64,000 nucleotides of DNA. Origin: Streptomyces roseolus (GTDB lineage Bacteria; Actinomycetota; Actinomycetes; Streptomycetales; Streptomycetaceae). A program made the position numbers and the translations under genes. Shown here one piece after another: positions 1 through 7,982 of the stretch; the stretch's first letter is position 1; each line of letters opens with the position of its first letter. The notes beneath the pieces were generated by a model. That model was given only the letters and a program-made list of their open reading frames with translations, searched no databases and was not told where the DNA came from. Where the stretch lies: NCBI RefSeq assembly GCF_014649855.1, contig NZ_BMTV01000008.1:221754-285753 (forward strand), written 5' to 3'.

Positions 1-1
1 C

Positions 2-247
2 GCCGACACCACCGCGATCACGGTACGGGCCAACGCCCTGAAGACCTCCGTGTCCACCGGCTGCCTGCGGGTGGTCGAACAGGCCCTGGAGATCTGCGGC
101 ATGGCCGGCTACAGCGAGTCCGGCCCCCACTCGGTCGCCCGCCACCTGCGGGACCTCCACTCGGCCCGGCTGATGATCGCCAACTCCCGTCTCGACCAGT
201 CCAATTCCCAACTCCTGCTCCTCGGAGGGAGCGTGATCGACGCATGA
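2..247 (+). CDS. Acyl-CoA dehydrogenase family protein, C-terminal fragment
   Basis: Open from the window edge in frame 2, so only about the last 81 residues are visible. The helical C-terminus with the run EICGMAGYSE and the following RHLRDLHSARLM resembles the FAD-binding C-terminal helix bundle of acyl-CoA dehydrogenases, where a (G/C)G-x-G-(Y/F) turn precedes the dimer-interface helix. The stop overlaps the next start (ATGA), so the two genes are translationally coupled. Because an aminoacyl:carrier-protein ligase and an ACP follow, I infer oxidation of an aminoacyl- or acyl-S-carrier protein rather than a beta-oxidation intermediate. That is inference from context only. The substrate and the catalytic base lie outside the window. 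Confidence 0.75.
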   Translation, partial: ADTTAITVRANALKTSVSTGCLRVVEQALEICGMAGYSESGPHSVARHLRDLHSARLMIANSRLDQSNSQLLLLGGSVIDA

Positions 248-1083
248 CCGCGTACGAACGGACCCAGCGAGGCTGGACCGCCCCCACCGGGCTGCCCGGC
301 GCCCTCGGCCTCTCCCCGCGCTTCGAGGAGGTGATCGCCGGATTGCAGAAGGCCCTGAACACCGCGGGCGCGGTGCCCTCGCCGGGCCCCGTCTGGTATC
401 CGCCGGTCGTCCCCCAGGAGCTGCTCGAACGCGCGGAGTACGCCGAGTCCTTCCCGCACCTCCTCGGCACCGTGCACGCCCTCGCCGAGGGAACCGACCG
501 GGCCGCGGGCCCCTCCGCCTCGGGCGTGGCGCTCGCGCCCGCCGCCTGCTACAGCGTCTACCCGTCCTTCGCCGACCGGGAGCTGACCGAGGCGGCGCAC
601 CGGGACGTGGCCGGCTACTGCTACCGGCACGAGGCGACCACCGAACCCGGGCGCTTCCGTTCCTTCCGGATGCGCGAGTTCGTCAGGGTCGGCGACGCCG
701 GGACCACCCTCGACTGGCGGGACGAGTGGATCGCCCGCGGCGAGGCGCTGTTCTCCCGGCTCGGCGTGAAGGTCTCCGTGCAGTCGGCGACCGACCCGTT
801 CTTCGGCCCCGGCGGGCGGTTCATGCGCGCCAGCCAGCTGGAGCAGTCCCTGAAGTACGAGTTCGTCGCCCGGGTCGCCGCCGACGACGAGGGCACGGCC
901 ATCGCCTCGGCCAACTACCACAAGGACCACCTCGGCGCCCGGTTCGGCATCACCTACGCGGACCGGGGCACCGCCCACAGCGCGTGCACCGCCTTCGGCC
1001 TGGAGCGCGTCGTCCTCGCCCTCGTGCACGCCCACGGCGACGACCGGGCGAACTGGCCGTCCCTCACGGAGGAGGCGATATGA
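244..1083 (+). CDS. Amino acid:[carrier protein] ligase, class II aaRS-like
   Basis: A 279-residue protein that looks like the catalytic core of a class II aminoacyl-tRNA synthetase without a tRNA-binding arm. This is the hallmark of amino acid:carrier-protein ligases (seryl-tRNA synthetase relatives), which adenylate an amino acid and pass it to the phosphopantetheine of a carrier protein. Motif 2-like RSFRMREF lies at residues 139-146 and motif 3-like FGLER at 251-255. C102, E145 and C248 match the Cys/Glu/Cys zinc site known in this family. Coupled by ATGA to the upstream dehydrogenase, while its stop overlaps the next start (ATATGA). The free ACP three genes downstream is the likely acceptor. 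The amino acid substrate, typically small in the family, cannot be read from sequence. Confidence 0.82.
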   Translation: MTAYERTQRGWTAPTGLPGALGLSPRFEEVIAGLQKALNTAGAVPSPGPVWYPPVVPQELLERAEYAESFPHLLGTVHALAEGTDRAAGPSASGVALAPAACYSVYPSFADRELTEAAHRDVAGYCYRHEATTEPGRFRSFRMREFVRVGDAGTTLDWRDEWIARGEALFSRLGVKVSVQSATDPFFGPGGRFMRASQLEQSLKYEFVARVAADDEGTAIASANYHKDHLGARFGITYADRGTAHSACTAFGLERVVLALVHAHGDDRANWPSLTEEAI

Positions 1084-2186
1084 ACGCGCACCACCTCGTG
1101 ACCGGCGCGACCGGCTTCGTCGGCGGCGCCCTGGTCCTGGAGCTCTTACGCCGCACCGACGCCGACCTCACCTGCGTCGTCCGGGAACGGCCCGGCCGCT
1201 CCGCGCGGCAGCGTCTCGACGCCGCGCTCACCGCGGCGGCCGAGGCGTACGGCGAGCAGGACCTGATCCCGCTCTTCGCCACCCGCTGCCGGGCGGTCGC
1301 CGGCGACGTGACCGAGGAGCGCTGCGGTGTGGACACCGCGGACCTTCCGGAGGTCGACGAGGTCTGGCACGCCGCGGCCTCGCTGGACTTCGAGGAGCGC
1401 CGCAAGGACGAGATCCTGCGCGACAACCTCGACGGCACCCGGCACGTCGTGGCCCTCGCCGAGGCGCTGAGGGCGCCCCGCTTCAACTACGTGAGCACCG
1501 CGTACGTGGCGGGCGAGCGGACCGGCTGGATCCCGGCCCGGCCCGTGCCGGCGGACACCGCCAGCAACAACGCGTACGAGTACAGCAAGATCCAGGCGGA
1601 GGCGGTGGTGCTCGCCGGGGGCTTCGAGCGCACCCGGATCCTCCGTCCCAGCATCGTCATCGGACACAGCCGCACCCTCGCCGCGACCGGCTTCACCGGC
1701 ATGTACGGCTTCGTGAACGGGCTGTCCGCCGCGCGCGCCGAAGTGCGCCGGCACCTCGGCGACATGCTGGTCTTCCGGGCGCTGCGGATCCGCGCCGCCG
1801 CCGACGCGCGGATCAACTTCGTCCCCGTGGACCGGGTCGTGGCCGCGGCGGTCGGCGTGAGCCTCGCCGACGGCGACTCGGACGTCTACCACCTGGCCAA
1901 CTCCCGCCAGCCCACGGTCGGCGAGTCGCTCTCCGTGCTGTGCGAACTCCTCGCCATCCGCAAGCCCGTGTACGTGACGGACGCGGAGGAGTTCACGCTC
2001 ATCGACGAACGCGTCGACGAGCGCCTGGAGTTCTACCGCTCGTACATCCACGGCTCGAAGGACTTCGACCTGGCGAACGTGAACAAGCTCGTCGGCGAGG
2101 ACGTCCTCGACCACCCCCTGCCCCCGGAGCGGCTCGCGGACTTCATGGGCTGGTACCTGGACCGCCGCGGGCTGAGAGGAGACTGA
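1080..2186 (+). CDS. Thioester reductase-like SDR (NAD-binding 4 family)
   Basis: A 368-residue extended short-chain dehydrogenase. The nucleotide-binding VTGATGFVGG is at residues 7-16 and the catalytic Y-x-x-x-K at Y166/K170, after STAYVAG. The fold resembles the terminal reductase domains of carboxylic acid reductases and NRPSs (PF07993), which release carrier-protein-bound acyl groups as aldehydes or alcohols. Here it is free-standing. The start ATG at 1080 follows GGAGGAGG at good spacing and overlaps the upstream stop. Residue 23 is encoded by TTA (1146-1148), one of only three TTA codons I found in real genes here, so translation probably depends on the bldA tRNA. Likely role: reductive off-loading of the product built on the ACP at 3091. 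A sugar epimerase/dehydratase role is less likely given the neighbours. Confidence 0.75.
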   Translation: MNAHHLVTGATGFVGGALVLELLRRTDADLTCVVRERPGRSARQRLDAALTAAAEAYGEQDLIPLFATRCRAVAGDVTEERCGVDTADLPEVDEVWHAAASLDFEERRKDEILRDNLDGTRHVVALAEALRAPRFNYVSTAYVAGERTGWIPARPVPADTASNNAYEYSKIQAEAVVLAGGFERTRILRPSIVIGHSRTLAATGFTGMYGFVNGLSAARAEVRRHLGDMLVFRALRIRAAADARINFVPVDRVVAAAVGVSLADGDSDVYHLANSRQPTVGESLSVLCELLAIRKPVYVTDAEEFTLIDERVDERLEFYRSYIHGSKDFDLANVNKLVGEDVLDHPLPPERLADFMGWYLDRRGLRGD

Positions 2187-2188
2187 CC

Positions 2189-3094
2189 ATGCACGTCAAG
2201 GGCATCGAGTCGTGGGACCTCGCCTACGACGGCCGGCAGGCACTGCACCGCACCGAGGACGGCAGTGAGCTCTACTACGAGCTGCGCGGCGCCGGGGGAC
2301 CGGTCGTCACGCTGGTGTCGACCATCTACGTGGTGAGCACCGCCTGGCGGAACTTCACCGGGAACCTCGCCGGCGACCACCGGCTGCTCTCCTACGACCT
2401 GCGCAACCAGGGCGCGTCCGACGGCCGTCCGGCGGAGTTCGCGCAGCACACCGAGGACCTGAAGTCGCTCCTCGACGACCTCGGCATCGAGCGCACGTAC
2501 CTCGTCGGCACCTCCATCTCCACGCTGATCTGCCGGGACTTCGCCAACGCCCACCCCGAGCGGGTGGCGGGCCTGGTCCTGGTCGGTCCGCCGTTCAGCC
2601 CCCGCGGCTCCTCGCGCCGCCGGCGCATCGCCAAGTCCTGGCTGGCGGCGCTGGACGCGGGCGGCCCGCGCGCCCTGTTCGACCTGATCTACCCCCTGGT
2701 CTTCGGCGACAAGGCGATCGCCGAGGGCGGCTCGGGCGCGTACCTCGCCCTGCGGGAACGATTCCTCGCCATCAACTCGGCGGCCCAGCTGCGCGCCAAC
2801 CTGCGCGAGGCGCTCGGCGCCGGCGACCAGGTGGAGCGGCTCACCTCGATCGAGGCGCCCACGCTGCTGCTCTCCGGCGACGACGACTTCTCCACGACCG
2901 AGTCCACGCTCGACGCCACCGCGGAGATCATGCGGAACGCGGCGGTGGAGATCATCCGGGAGTGCGGCCACCTGCCGTACTTCGAGCAGCCCGAGGCGTT
3001 CCAGGACGCCGTCGCCCGCTTCGTCGCCTCCGTGGAGGAGGGGACGTTCCCGGCGCCGTGGACCGCCCCCGCGACCGAAGGGAAGGACCGATGA
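2189..3094 (+). CDS. Alpha/beta hydrolase
   Basis: A 301-residue alpha/beta-hydrolase fold protein. The nucleophile elbow is G107-T-S109-I-S111, so the usual last Gly is Ser. An acid candidate sits in SGDDDF and the histidine in GHLPYFE near the C-terminus. The start is ATG 2189 after AGAGGAGA; the open frame extends further upstream but only inside the previous gene. No signal peptide. It lies two bases after the thioester reductase and overlaps the ACP gene (ATGA), so it is co-translated with the carrier protein and may act as a type II thioesterase, cyclase or hydrolase on carrier-bound intermediates. That specific role is inferred. Confidence 0.75.
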   Translation: MHVKGIESWDLAYDGRQALHRTEDGSELYYELRGAGGPVVTLVSTIYVVSTAWRNFTGNLAGDHRLLSYDLRNQGASDGRPAEFAQHTEDLKSLLDDLGIERTYLVGTSISTLICRDFANAHPERVAGLVLVGPPFSPRGSSRRRRIAKSWLAALDAGGPRALFDLIYPLVFGDKAIAEGGSGAYLALRERFLAINSAAQLRANLREALGAGDQVERLTSIEAPTLLLSGDDDFSTTESTLDATAEIMRNAAVEIIRECGHLPYFEQPEAFQDAVARFVASVEEGTFPAPWTAPATEGKDR

Positions 3095-3390
3095 GCACCC
3101 CCGCGACCCCCCTGACGGACGAGGAGCTCGTCCTCGAACGCCTGGTGGCCCTCCTGGAGCACGTCGCCGCCGACGTGCTGGAGGGGCCCGTCACCGACAC
3201 CGGACCGGGTTCGCTGCGCCGGCTCGGTCTGACCTCCGTCAAGCTGCTCGAATTCCTCGTCGCGATCGAGGACGAGTTCGGCCATGTCTGGGACGACGAC
3301 GTGGAGGAGTCGGTCATCGGTTCCCTCGACGCGATGGCCGCCCACATCAGCGCCGCCGGCGTCGCCCCGGCCCCCACGAAGCGAGACTGA
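3091..3390 (+). CDS. Acyl/peptidyl carrier protein
   Basis: A 99-residue free-standing carrier protein. The phosphopantetheine site is S49 in LGLTSVKLLEFLVAIEDEFG. The usual DSL signature is replaced by T-S-V, but the hydrophobic helix II and the following acidic ED-EFG are typical. Helices I and III are acidic as expected. Two gene types that could load it flank it in the same operon: the class II-like amino acid ligase at 244 and the ANL ligase at 3392, whose start is 2 bp after this stop. It is clearly distinct from the housekeeping FabF-linked ACP at 47608, so it probably serves a dedicated pathway. Confidence 0.88.
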   Translation: MSTPATPLTDEELVLERLVALLEHVAADVLEGPVTDTGPGSLRRLGLTSVKLLEFLVAIEDEFGHVWDDDVEESVIGSLDAMAAHISAAGVAPAPTKRD

Positions 3391-3391
3391 C

Positions 3392-5089
3392 ATGACCTCG
3401 ACATCCTCCGCGCGCACGCTCCCGAAGTTCCTCACGGACTACGCCCCGACCCGCTTCCGGCAGCGCCTCACGCCCTTCTCCCGGGTGCCCATCACCGGGC
3501 GGATCGGCGAGGTGTGGCACCTCGCCGCCCAGCGCAACCCGCGCAACCCGGTGATCGTCGACCGGGCCCCCGACGTGGACCCCCACGGCCCGCGGGAGCG
3601 CAGCTACCGCCAGTGGGCGGCCCTCGTCGACGAGCTCGCCGTCAAGCTGGTGGCGCTCGGCGTACGGCCCTGGGACCGGGTGGCCGTCGTCAAGGAGAAC
3701 CACCTGGACGTGGCGCTGCTCGCCTCCGCCGCCGCCCGGATCGGAGCCGTGCCCGCGCTGATCACCAACAACCACCCGCACGAGACGATCACCGTGATGC
3801 TGGGCCGCCTGGAGCGGCCGTACCTGATCACCGACGCGGTGACCGTCGAGCGCATGCGGCTCGACAAGGACACCCTCGCCGAGCTGACCGAGGCCACGGC
3901 GTGCCTGGGCGAGGTGCCGCAGGACCGCCCGGACCTCCGGGCGTTCGCGGAGCTCGGCGGCGGCCCGGTGCCCGCACCGGCGCTGCGCGCCCGCCACGAG
4001 CCCATGGTCATCACCCACACCTCCGGCACCACCGGCATCCCCAAGCTGGTGCTGCACTCGGCCGAGTCGCTGTACTCGCTGGGCCTGGTCGAGGCCGAGC
4101 GCTGGCCCTTCTTCCGGCTCCGGGAGGACGACACGGTCGCGTTCTGCGAGCCGTACTCCCACCAGCGGGTCATCACCGGACTGCTGCCGCTCGCCACGGT
4201 CGCGCCCAAGCTGGTCATGATGTCCGACCCGCTCTCGCCGCGGGTGCGCGACCTGCTCGTCGAGCACCGGCCGACCCTGGTCGAGACGCTGCCCAACGCC
4301 TTCCTCGCCTGGGAGGAGCTGGCGCGCGACCCCGCACGGCCCTTCCGTGACGTCCGCGTCTACGTGAACTCCTTCGACGCCATCCACACCCGCACCGTGC
4401 GGACCTTCCTCGCGGCCACCGACCGCAAGCTCCCCGTCTGGGTGCAGTCGTGGAGCCAGACCGAGGCCGGCGCGGTGGCGATCCGCCCGTACCTGCGCGG
4501 CTCGGTGAAGCGGCGCGGCCACCGGCCGCCGCCCACCCAGGTGCTGGGCTGGCCGGTCCCCGGCTTCGGGAGGATCCGCGCCCTCGACCCGGCCACCGGA
4601 CGGCCGGTGCGCCGCGGCGAGGTCGGCCTGATCCAGTTCTCCGCGCCGGGCCGCTGCCTCGCGTACGTCGGCGCGCAGGAACGCCACGACAACAAGCGGG
4701 ACGGCCGGTGGTGGAACCTCGGCGACCTGGCGCTGATCAACCGCTGGGGCGCGGTGCGGCTGATCGACCGCGAGATCGACCGGATCCCCGGCGGCAGCGC
4801 GCTGGAGATCGAGGACGTCCTCCTCGACCGGCTGCCGGAGACGACCGAGGTGATCGTCCTGGCCGTGGCCGGCTCGAAGCCCCAGCCCGTGTACAGCACG
4901 CAGGGCGACGAGCCCGTCTCGGCCGGGGCGTGGGCCCGGGCCACGGCGGACCTGCCGGCGATGGCAAAGCCGATCCACATCCGCTGGGACGAGTTCCCGC
5001 GCACGGCGACCTGGAAGGTGCGCCGGGTGATGCTCCGGGAGCAGCTCTTCGCGGGCTCCTCGGCCATCGGCCTCGGCAACTGGACCTGA
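3392..5089 (+). CDS. Class I adenylate-forming enzyme (acyl-AMP ligase / acyl-CoA synthetase-like)
   Basis: A 565-residue ANL superfamily enzyme. The P-loop-like TSGTTGIPK is at residues 210-218, the WNLGD motif carries the ribose-binding Asp, and the catalytic A10-type lysine is in RTATWKVRR near the C-terminus. It activates a carboxylic acid as an acyl-adenylate and transfers it to CoA or, given the adjacent ACP, probably to a carrier protein. It has neither a fused carrier domain nor a condensation domain. ATG 3392 starts 2 bp after the ACP stop; a longer in-frame extension would lie inside the ACP gene and is rejected. Pairing with a class II-type aminoacyl ligase suggests two different acids are activated in this pathway. 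Confidence 0.82.
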   Translation: MTSTSSARTLPKFLTDYAPTRFRQRLTPFSRVPITGRIGEVWHLAAQRNPRNPVIVDRAPDVDPHGPRERSYRQWAALVDELAVKLVALGVRPWDRVAVVKENHLDVALLASAAARIGAVPALITNNHPHETITVMLGRLERPYLITDAVTVERMRLDKDTLAELTEATACLGEVPQDRPDLRAFAELGGGPVPAPALRARHEPMVITHTSGTTGIPKLVLHSAESLYSLGLVEAERWPFFRLREDDTVAFCEPYSHQRVITGLLPLATVAPKLVMMSDPLSPRVRDLLVEHRPTLVETLPNAFLAWEELARDPARPFRDVRVYVNSFDAIHTRTVRTFLAATDRKLPVWVQSWSQTEAGAVAIRPYLRGSVKRRGHRPPPTQVLGWPVPGFGRIRALDPATGRPVRRGEVGLIQFSAPGRCLAYVGAQERHDNKRDGRWWNLGDLALINRWGAVRLIDREIDRIPGGSALEIEDVLLDRLPETTEVIVLAVAGSKPQPVYSTQGDEPVSAGAWARATADLPAMAKPIHIRWDEFPRTATWKVRRVMLREQLFAGSSAIGLGNWT

Positions 5090-5112
5090 CGGCCGGAACG
5101 GACCGGGCCGTC
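5088..5112 (+). terminator. Hairpin overlapping the ligase stop
   Basis: A perfect 7-bp inverted repeat (GACGGCC at 5088-5094, GGCCGTC at 5106-5112) with an 11-nt loop, starting on the stop codon of the ANL ligase. It has no T-run and sits in the 89-bp gap before the next gene on the same strand. It could be a weak terminator or attenuator separating the last hydrolase from the operon, or chance in GC-rich DNA. Confidence 0.3.
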
Positions 5113-5178
5113 CTCGGTGAACCCCTCGCCGGGGACGGCCCGCCCCCGCCCCCGCCGCACGACCGACCGGAGGACCCC

Positions 5179-5925
5179 ATGGACGTCACGCTGCCGACCC
5201 GCGACGGCGAACGACTCGACGCCGGCCACCTGCGGGGGCCGGCCGGCGCGGACCTCTGCGTCGTCATGGCGCACAGCTTCGCGGGAAGCCGCCACAAGGA
5301 CGCCCACCGCCGGCTGGCGGCGGAGCTCCACCGCACGGCGGCGGTGGTGACCTTCGACTTCCGGGGCCACGGCCGCTCGTCGGGGTTCTCCACGGGCGGT
5401 GAGCGGGAGGTCCACGACCTCGCGGCCGCGGTGGAGTTCGCCCGCGCGCGGTACCCCGGGGTCGCGGCGGTGGGCTTCTCGATGGGCGCGGCCTGCGTCG
5501 TCCGCCTGGCCGCGGCCGACCCCGGTCTGCTGCGGGCCGCGGCGGCCGTCAGCACGCCGGCCCGCTGGCAGTACCGGGGAACCCCGCGGATGCGCCTGGT
5601 GCAGGGCCTGACCTCGACGGGCCCCGGCCGCGCCGCCCTGCGCCTGGCCACCGGCACCCGCCTGTCCCCGCGGCCGTGGGACCCGGCGACGGAATCCCCC
5701 CTCGACGCCGTCCCGAAGGTCGCCCCCACCCCGCTGCTCCTGGTCCACGGCGCCCGGGACCCCTACTACCCGCTCGCGACGGCCCGCGCCCTCAAGGAGG
5801 CGGCGGGCCCGTCCGCGGACCTGTGGGTGGAGGCGGCCGCGGGCCACGCGGAAGCGGGCACCTCCACCGCCCTGATGCGCCGGATCGCCGGCTGGCTCAC
5901 CGACTCCGCCGCGCGGCGCCCGTGA
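5179..5925 (+). CDS. Alpha/beta hydrolase, S33/serine aminopeptidase-like
   Basis: A 248-residue alpha/beta hydrolase. The oxyanion region is MAHSFAGS (residues 30-37), FDFRGHGRSSG follows, and the nucleophile is S101 in GFSMGA. The acid is in HGARDPYYP and the histidine in AAGHAEAG. No signal sequence, so cytoplasmic. ATG 5179 follows GGAGGACCCC. It is the last gene on this strand before the conflict-system operon and is separated from the ligase by 89 bp, so membership of the same transcript is plausible but not certain. Its 3' end overlaps the 3' end of the convergent HEXXH gene by 29 bp. Confidence 0.75.
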   Translation: MDVTLPTRDGERLDAGHLRGPAGADLCVVMAHSFAGSRHKDAHRRLAAELHRTAAVVTFDFRGHGRSSGFSTGGEREVHDLAAAVEFARARYPGVAAVGFSMGAACVVRLAAADPGLLRAAAAVSTPARWQYRGTPRMRLVQGLTSTGPGRAALRLATGTRLSPRPWDPATESPLDAVPKVAPTPLLLVHGARDPYYPLATARALKEAAGPSADLWVEAAAGHAEAGTSTALMRRIAGWLTDSAARRP

Positions 5926-7693
5926 GCCAGCGGGCCAGCCGGTCCGGGGGAGTGGCGCGCAGCTCGCGGTGGAGGGCGCGCAGCAGTTCGGGGCGGTGGA
6001 GCAGGGGGCGGGTCGCGGGGGCGGTGGTGGCGAGGGCGAGGACGAGCCCGGTCCACGCCTCGGGGGACTCCGGGTCCTCGGCGAGCAGCCGGGTGTAGGC
6101 GGGCACGGCGGCCGGATCGCCGGAGAGCAGCGCCAGGTCGGCGGGACAGGGCGGTTCGGCAGCCGGCGACGGGTCCGGGGCCAGGAGCCGCCGGATCAGC
6201 CGGGTGCGGGGGTGCGACCAGGGCGTGTCCGGGTCGGGGGCGAGGGTGGCGGCGGCCACCTCGTGCGGGGCGAGACCCGCCAGGTGCGACCTGGCCAGGG
6301 CGCGTACGTCGGCGGGGGAGGGGGCCAGGTGGCGGAGCCGCCACTCGGTGCGGTGGTCGGTGGCGGCCAGCGCGGCCCACGCCTCGACGCCCGGCCGGAC
6401 CCGGACGTCGCCCTCCCAGCGGTCCAGGCGGGCGGCCATGCCCGCCACGAAGCGACGGCCGTGGGCGGTGAGCGCGGGATCGGCGGCGAGGGTGCGGACC
6501 GCCTCCCGCGCCTGGCGGCGGCTCAGCGCGAACTCGAACTCGGCGGCGGCCCGCCCGGCCCGCTCCACCCGGTCCAGATGGCGGGAGCGGAACTCGGTGA
6601 TGCCGAGGAAGGCGTACGCGCCCTGCAGCAGCCCGCTCAGCGGGCGGGGGTCGTTGCGCCAGGGCGCGTGGTGCCGGGCCCGGCCGTCGTCCCGCTCCAG
6701 CGTCAGCAGATGGACCAGCGCGCCCAGTTTGTTGTGCTGGAACTCGTGGACCAGGGCCACCGCGAAGGCCACCGGGTCGGGCGGCAGCGACAGCAGCAGC
6801 CCCCCGAAGGCGTCGTCGGAGGAGATGCTGCGGACCGCCCCGCCCGGCGGCCCGGCCACCTCCGTCAGACTCCGCAGCCCCTCCACGAGCGCGCCCGCCG
6901 CCTCCGGATCGCACTCCTCCAGGACCTCCAGGGCCTGCCCGAACCCCTCCTCCCAGCGCGCCGCCCGCTCCGGCGCCAGCCGCTCCGGCGGCAGCGTCCG
7001 GCTCAGGTCCCGGTAGGGGTCCAGGTCGTCGAGCCACACCCGCGCCGCCCGCCCCGCCACCGTCGTCCGCAGCCGGCGCAGCGCCAGCCACCCCGGCGCG
7101 TCGCCGCCCGGCCGGCCCCGGGGCGGGCCCACGGCCTCGCGGTGCGGCTCCACGGTCAGCCGGCCCGCCTCCACCGCCACCTCCGCCGTCGCCCACCGGG
7201 GGCGGCCCGGCAGCCGGGCGAGCCCCAGGGCGGGGAACGCCACGGCGCCGTCGCGCAGCGGCACGGTGGTGCGCAGCGGCAGCCCGGCCCGGACCGAGGC
7301 GGCGGCGCAGAGCGCGAAGAGCTGCCCGAGGTCGGTCCAGAGCGGCCCGTCGCCCCAGGCCGTGTGGTGCAGCCGGCGCAGCCCGTACGCCAGCCAGGCG
7401 CCGACCTGGGGGTGCAGCAGCAGCTCCCGGAACTCCTCCGGTGCCCGCTCCTGGGCCGCCGCCAGCGCGTCCCAGGCGCTGTCCGGGGACGGCAGCGGCC
7501 CCAGCGCCCCGGGCGTCCGGGCCGCCCCGTCGAGCAGCGCCCGCAGCAGCAGGAGCCGGCGGCTGTACTCGGTGGTGGACAGGAAGCGGACGGCCCCAGC
7601 GTCGCCCCGGCCCGCGGCGAGGGCGTCGAAGTGCTCCGTGGGGACGAGGTGGTGCGCGGCGCGGGCGGGCCCCTGGCCTCCGGCGTACTGCAC
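5897..7693 (-). CDS. HEXXH-motif peptide-modification protein (FxSxx-associated family)
   Basis: A 598-residue protein with H316-E-F-Q-H320 in LVHEFQHNKLGALVHLL. It matches the layout of the actinobacterial HEXXH domain family (TIGR04267-type) found beside, or fused to, FxSxx-COOH radical-SAM maturases. Recent database naming treats this family as 2-oxoglutarate-dependent peptide beta-hydroxylases; I recall this and could not verify it. The HEXXH would hold a metal rather than mark a protease. GTG 7693 starts 17 bp after the stop of the 62-residue peptide gene, so the peptide is the natural substrate candidate. A long helical C-terminal half contains no recognisable radical SAM CxxxCxxC. No signal peptide. 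The 3' end overlaps the convergent hydrolase by 29 bp. Confidence 0.75.
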   Translation of the reverse strand: MQYAGGQGPARAAHHLVPTEHFDALAAGRGDAGAVRFLSTTEYSRRLLLLRALLDGAARTPGALGPLPSPDSAWDALAAAQERAPEEFRELLLHPQVGAWLAYGLRRLHHTAWGDGPLWTDLGQLFALCAAASVRAGLPLRTTVPLRDGAVAFPALGLARLPGRPRWATAEVAVEAGRLTVEPHREAVGPPRGRPGGDAPGWLALRRLRTTVAGRAARVWLDDLDPYRDLSRTLPPERLAPERAARWEEGFGQALEVLEECDPEAAGALVEGLRSLTEVAGPPGGAVRSISSDDAFGGLLLSLPPDPVAFAVALVHEFQHNKLGALVHLLTLERDDGRARHHAPWRNDPRPLSGLLQGAYAFLGITEFRSRHLDRVERAGRAAAEFEFALSRRQAREAVRTLAADPALTAHGRRFVAGMAARLDRWEGDVRVRPGVEAWAALAATDHRTEWRLRHLAPSPADVRALARSHLAGLAPHEVAAATLAPDPDTPWSHPRTRLIRRLLAPDPSPAAEPPCPADLALLSGDPAAVPAYTRLLAEDPESPEAWTGLVLALATTAPATRPLLHRPELLRALHRELRATPPDRLARWLTGAARRSR

Positions 7694-7710
7694 CCTCAGC
7701 TCCGGGACCG

Positions 7711-7899
7711 TCAGCGGTTCGAGTCGCCCGGCCCCTCGCCGCCTCCTCCGCCGAAGTTGATCCGGGGCCGCTCGATCTGACGCAGCAGCCGGTCGAGGGA
7801 GGGGGCGTGCAGGAGGGGATCCTGGGTGCGGAGGGCGGACAGGGGGACCTCGCTCAGATCGACCAGTTCGGATCCCATGTGCTCCGTGGGCGTGTGCAT
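7711..7899 (-). CDS. FxSxx-type RiPP precursor-like peptide with Gly-rich C-terminus
   Basis: A 62-residue peptide starting at ATG 7899, with an AGGGGG ribosome site 5-6 nt upstream. Residues 11-23 (ELVDLSEVPLSAL) match the conserved leader pattern of FxSxx-COOH (FxsA) precursors, L-x-D-L-x-x-V-P-L-x-x-L, and DPLL, DRLLRQIE follow as in that family. The C-terminus is atypical: it lacks F-x-S-x-x and ends I47-N-F49-GGGGG-E-GPGDSNR. The gene lies between the caspase (83-bp gap) and the HEXXH gene (17-bp gap) on the same strand. I infer a leader recognised by the HEXXH protein and a core in the Asn-Phe/Gly-rich tail. The precise modification is unknown. The start is unambiguous from the strong Shine-Dalgarno. 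Confidence 0.72.
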   Translation of the reverse strand: MHTPTEHMGSELVDLSEVPLSALRTQDPLLHAPSLDRLLRQIERPRINFGGGGGEGPGDSNR

Positions 7900-7982
7900 C
7901 GGTTCCCCCTCACCACGCTGAACCCCGTCACCTTTCATGATGGCCCAGGCCCGGTGGTTCGGGAAGGGCGTGATCAGGGCGG

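Noticed and set aside
5897..7693. HEXXH protein as a zinc metalloprotease
   Set aside because: It lacks a signal peptide and any known protease third-ligand motif, and its context and length match the FxSxx-associated peptide-modification family.
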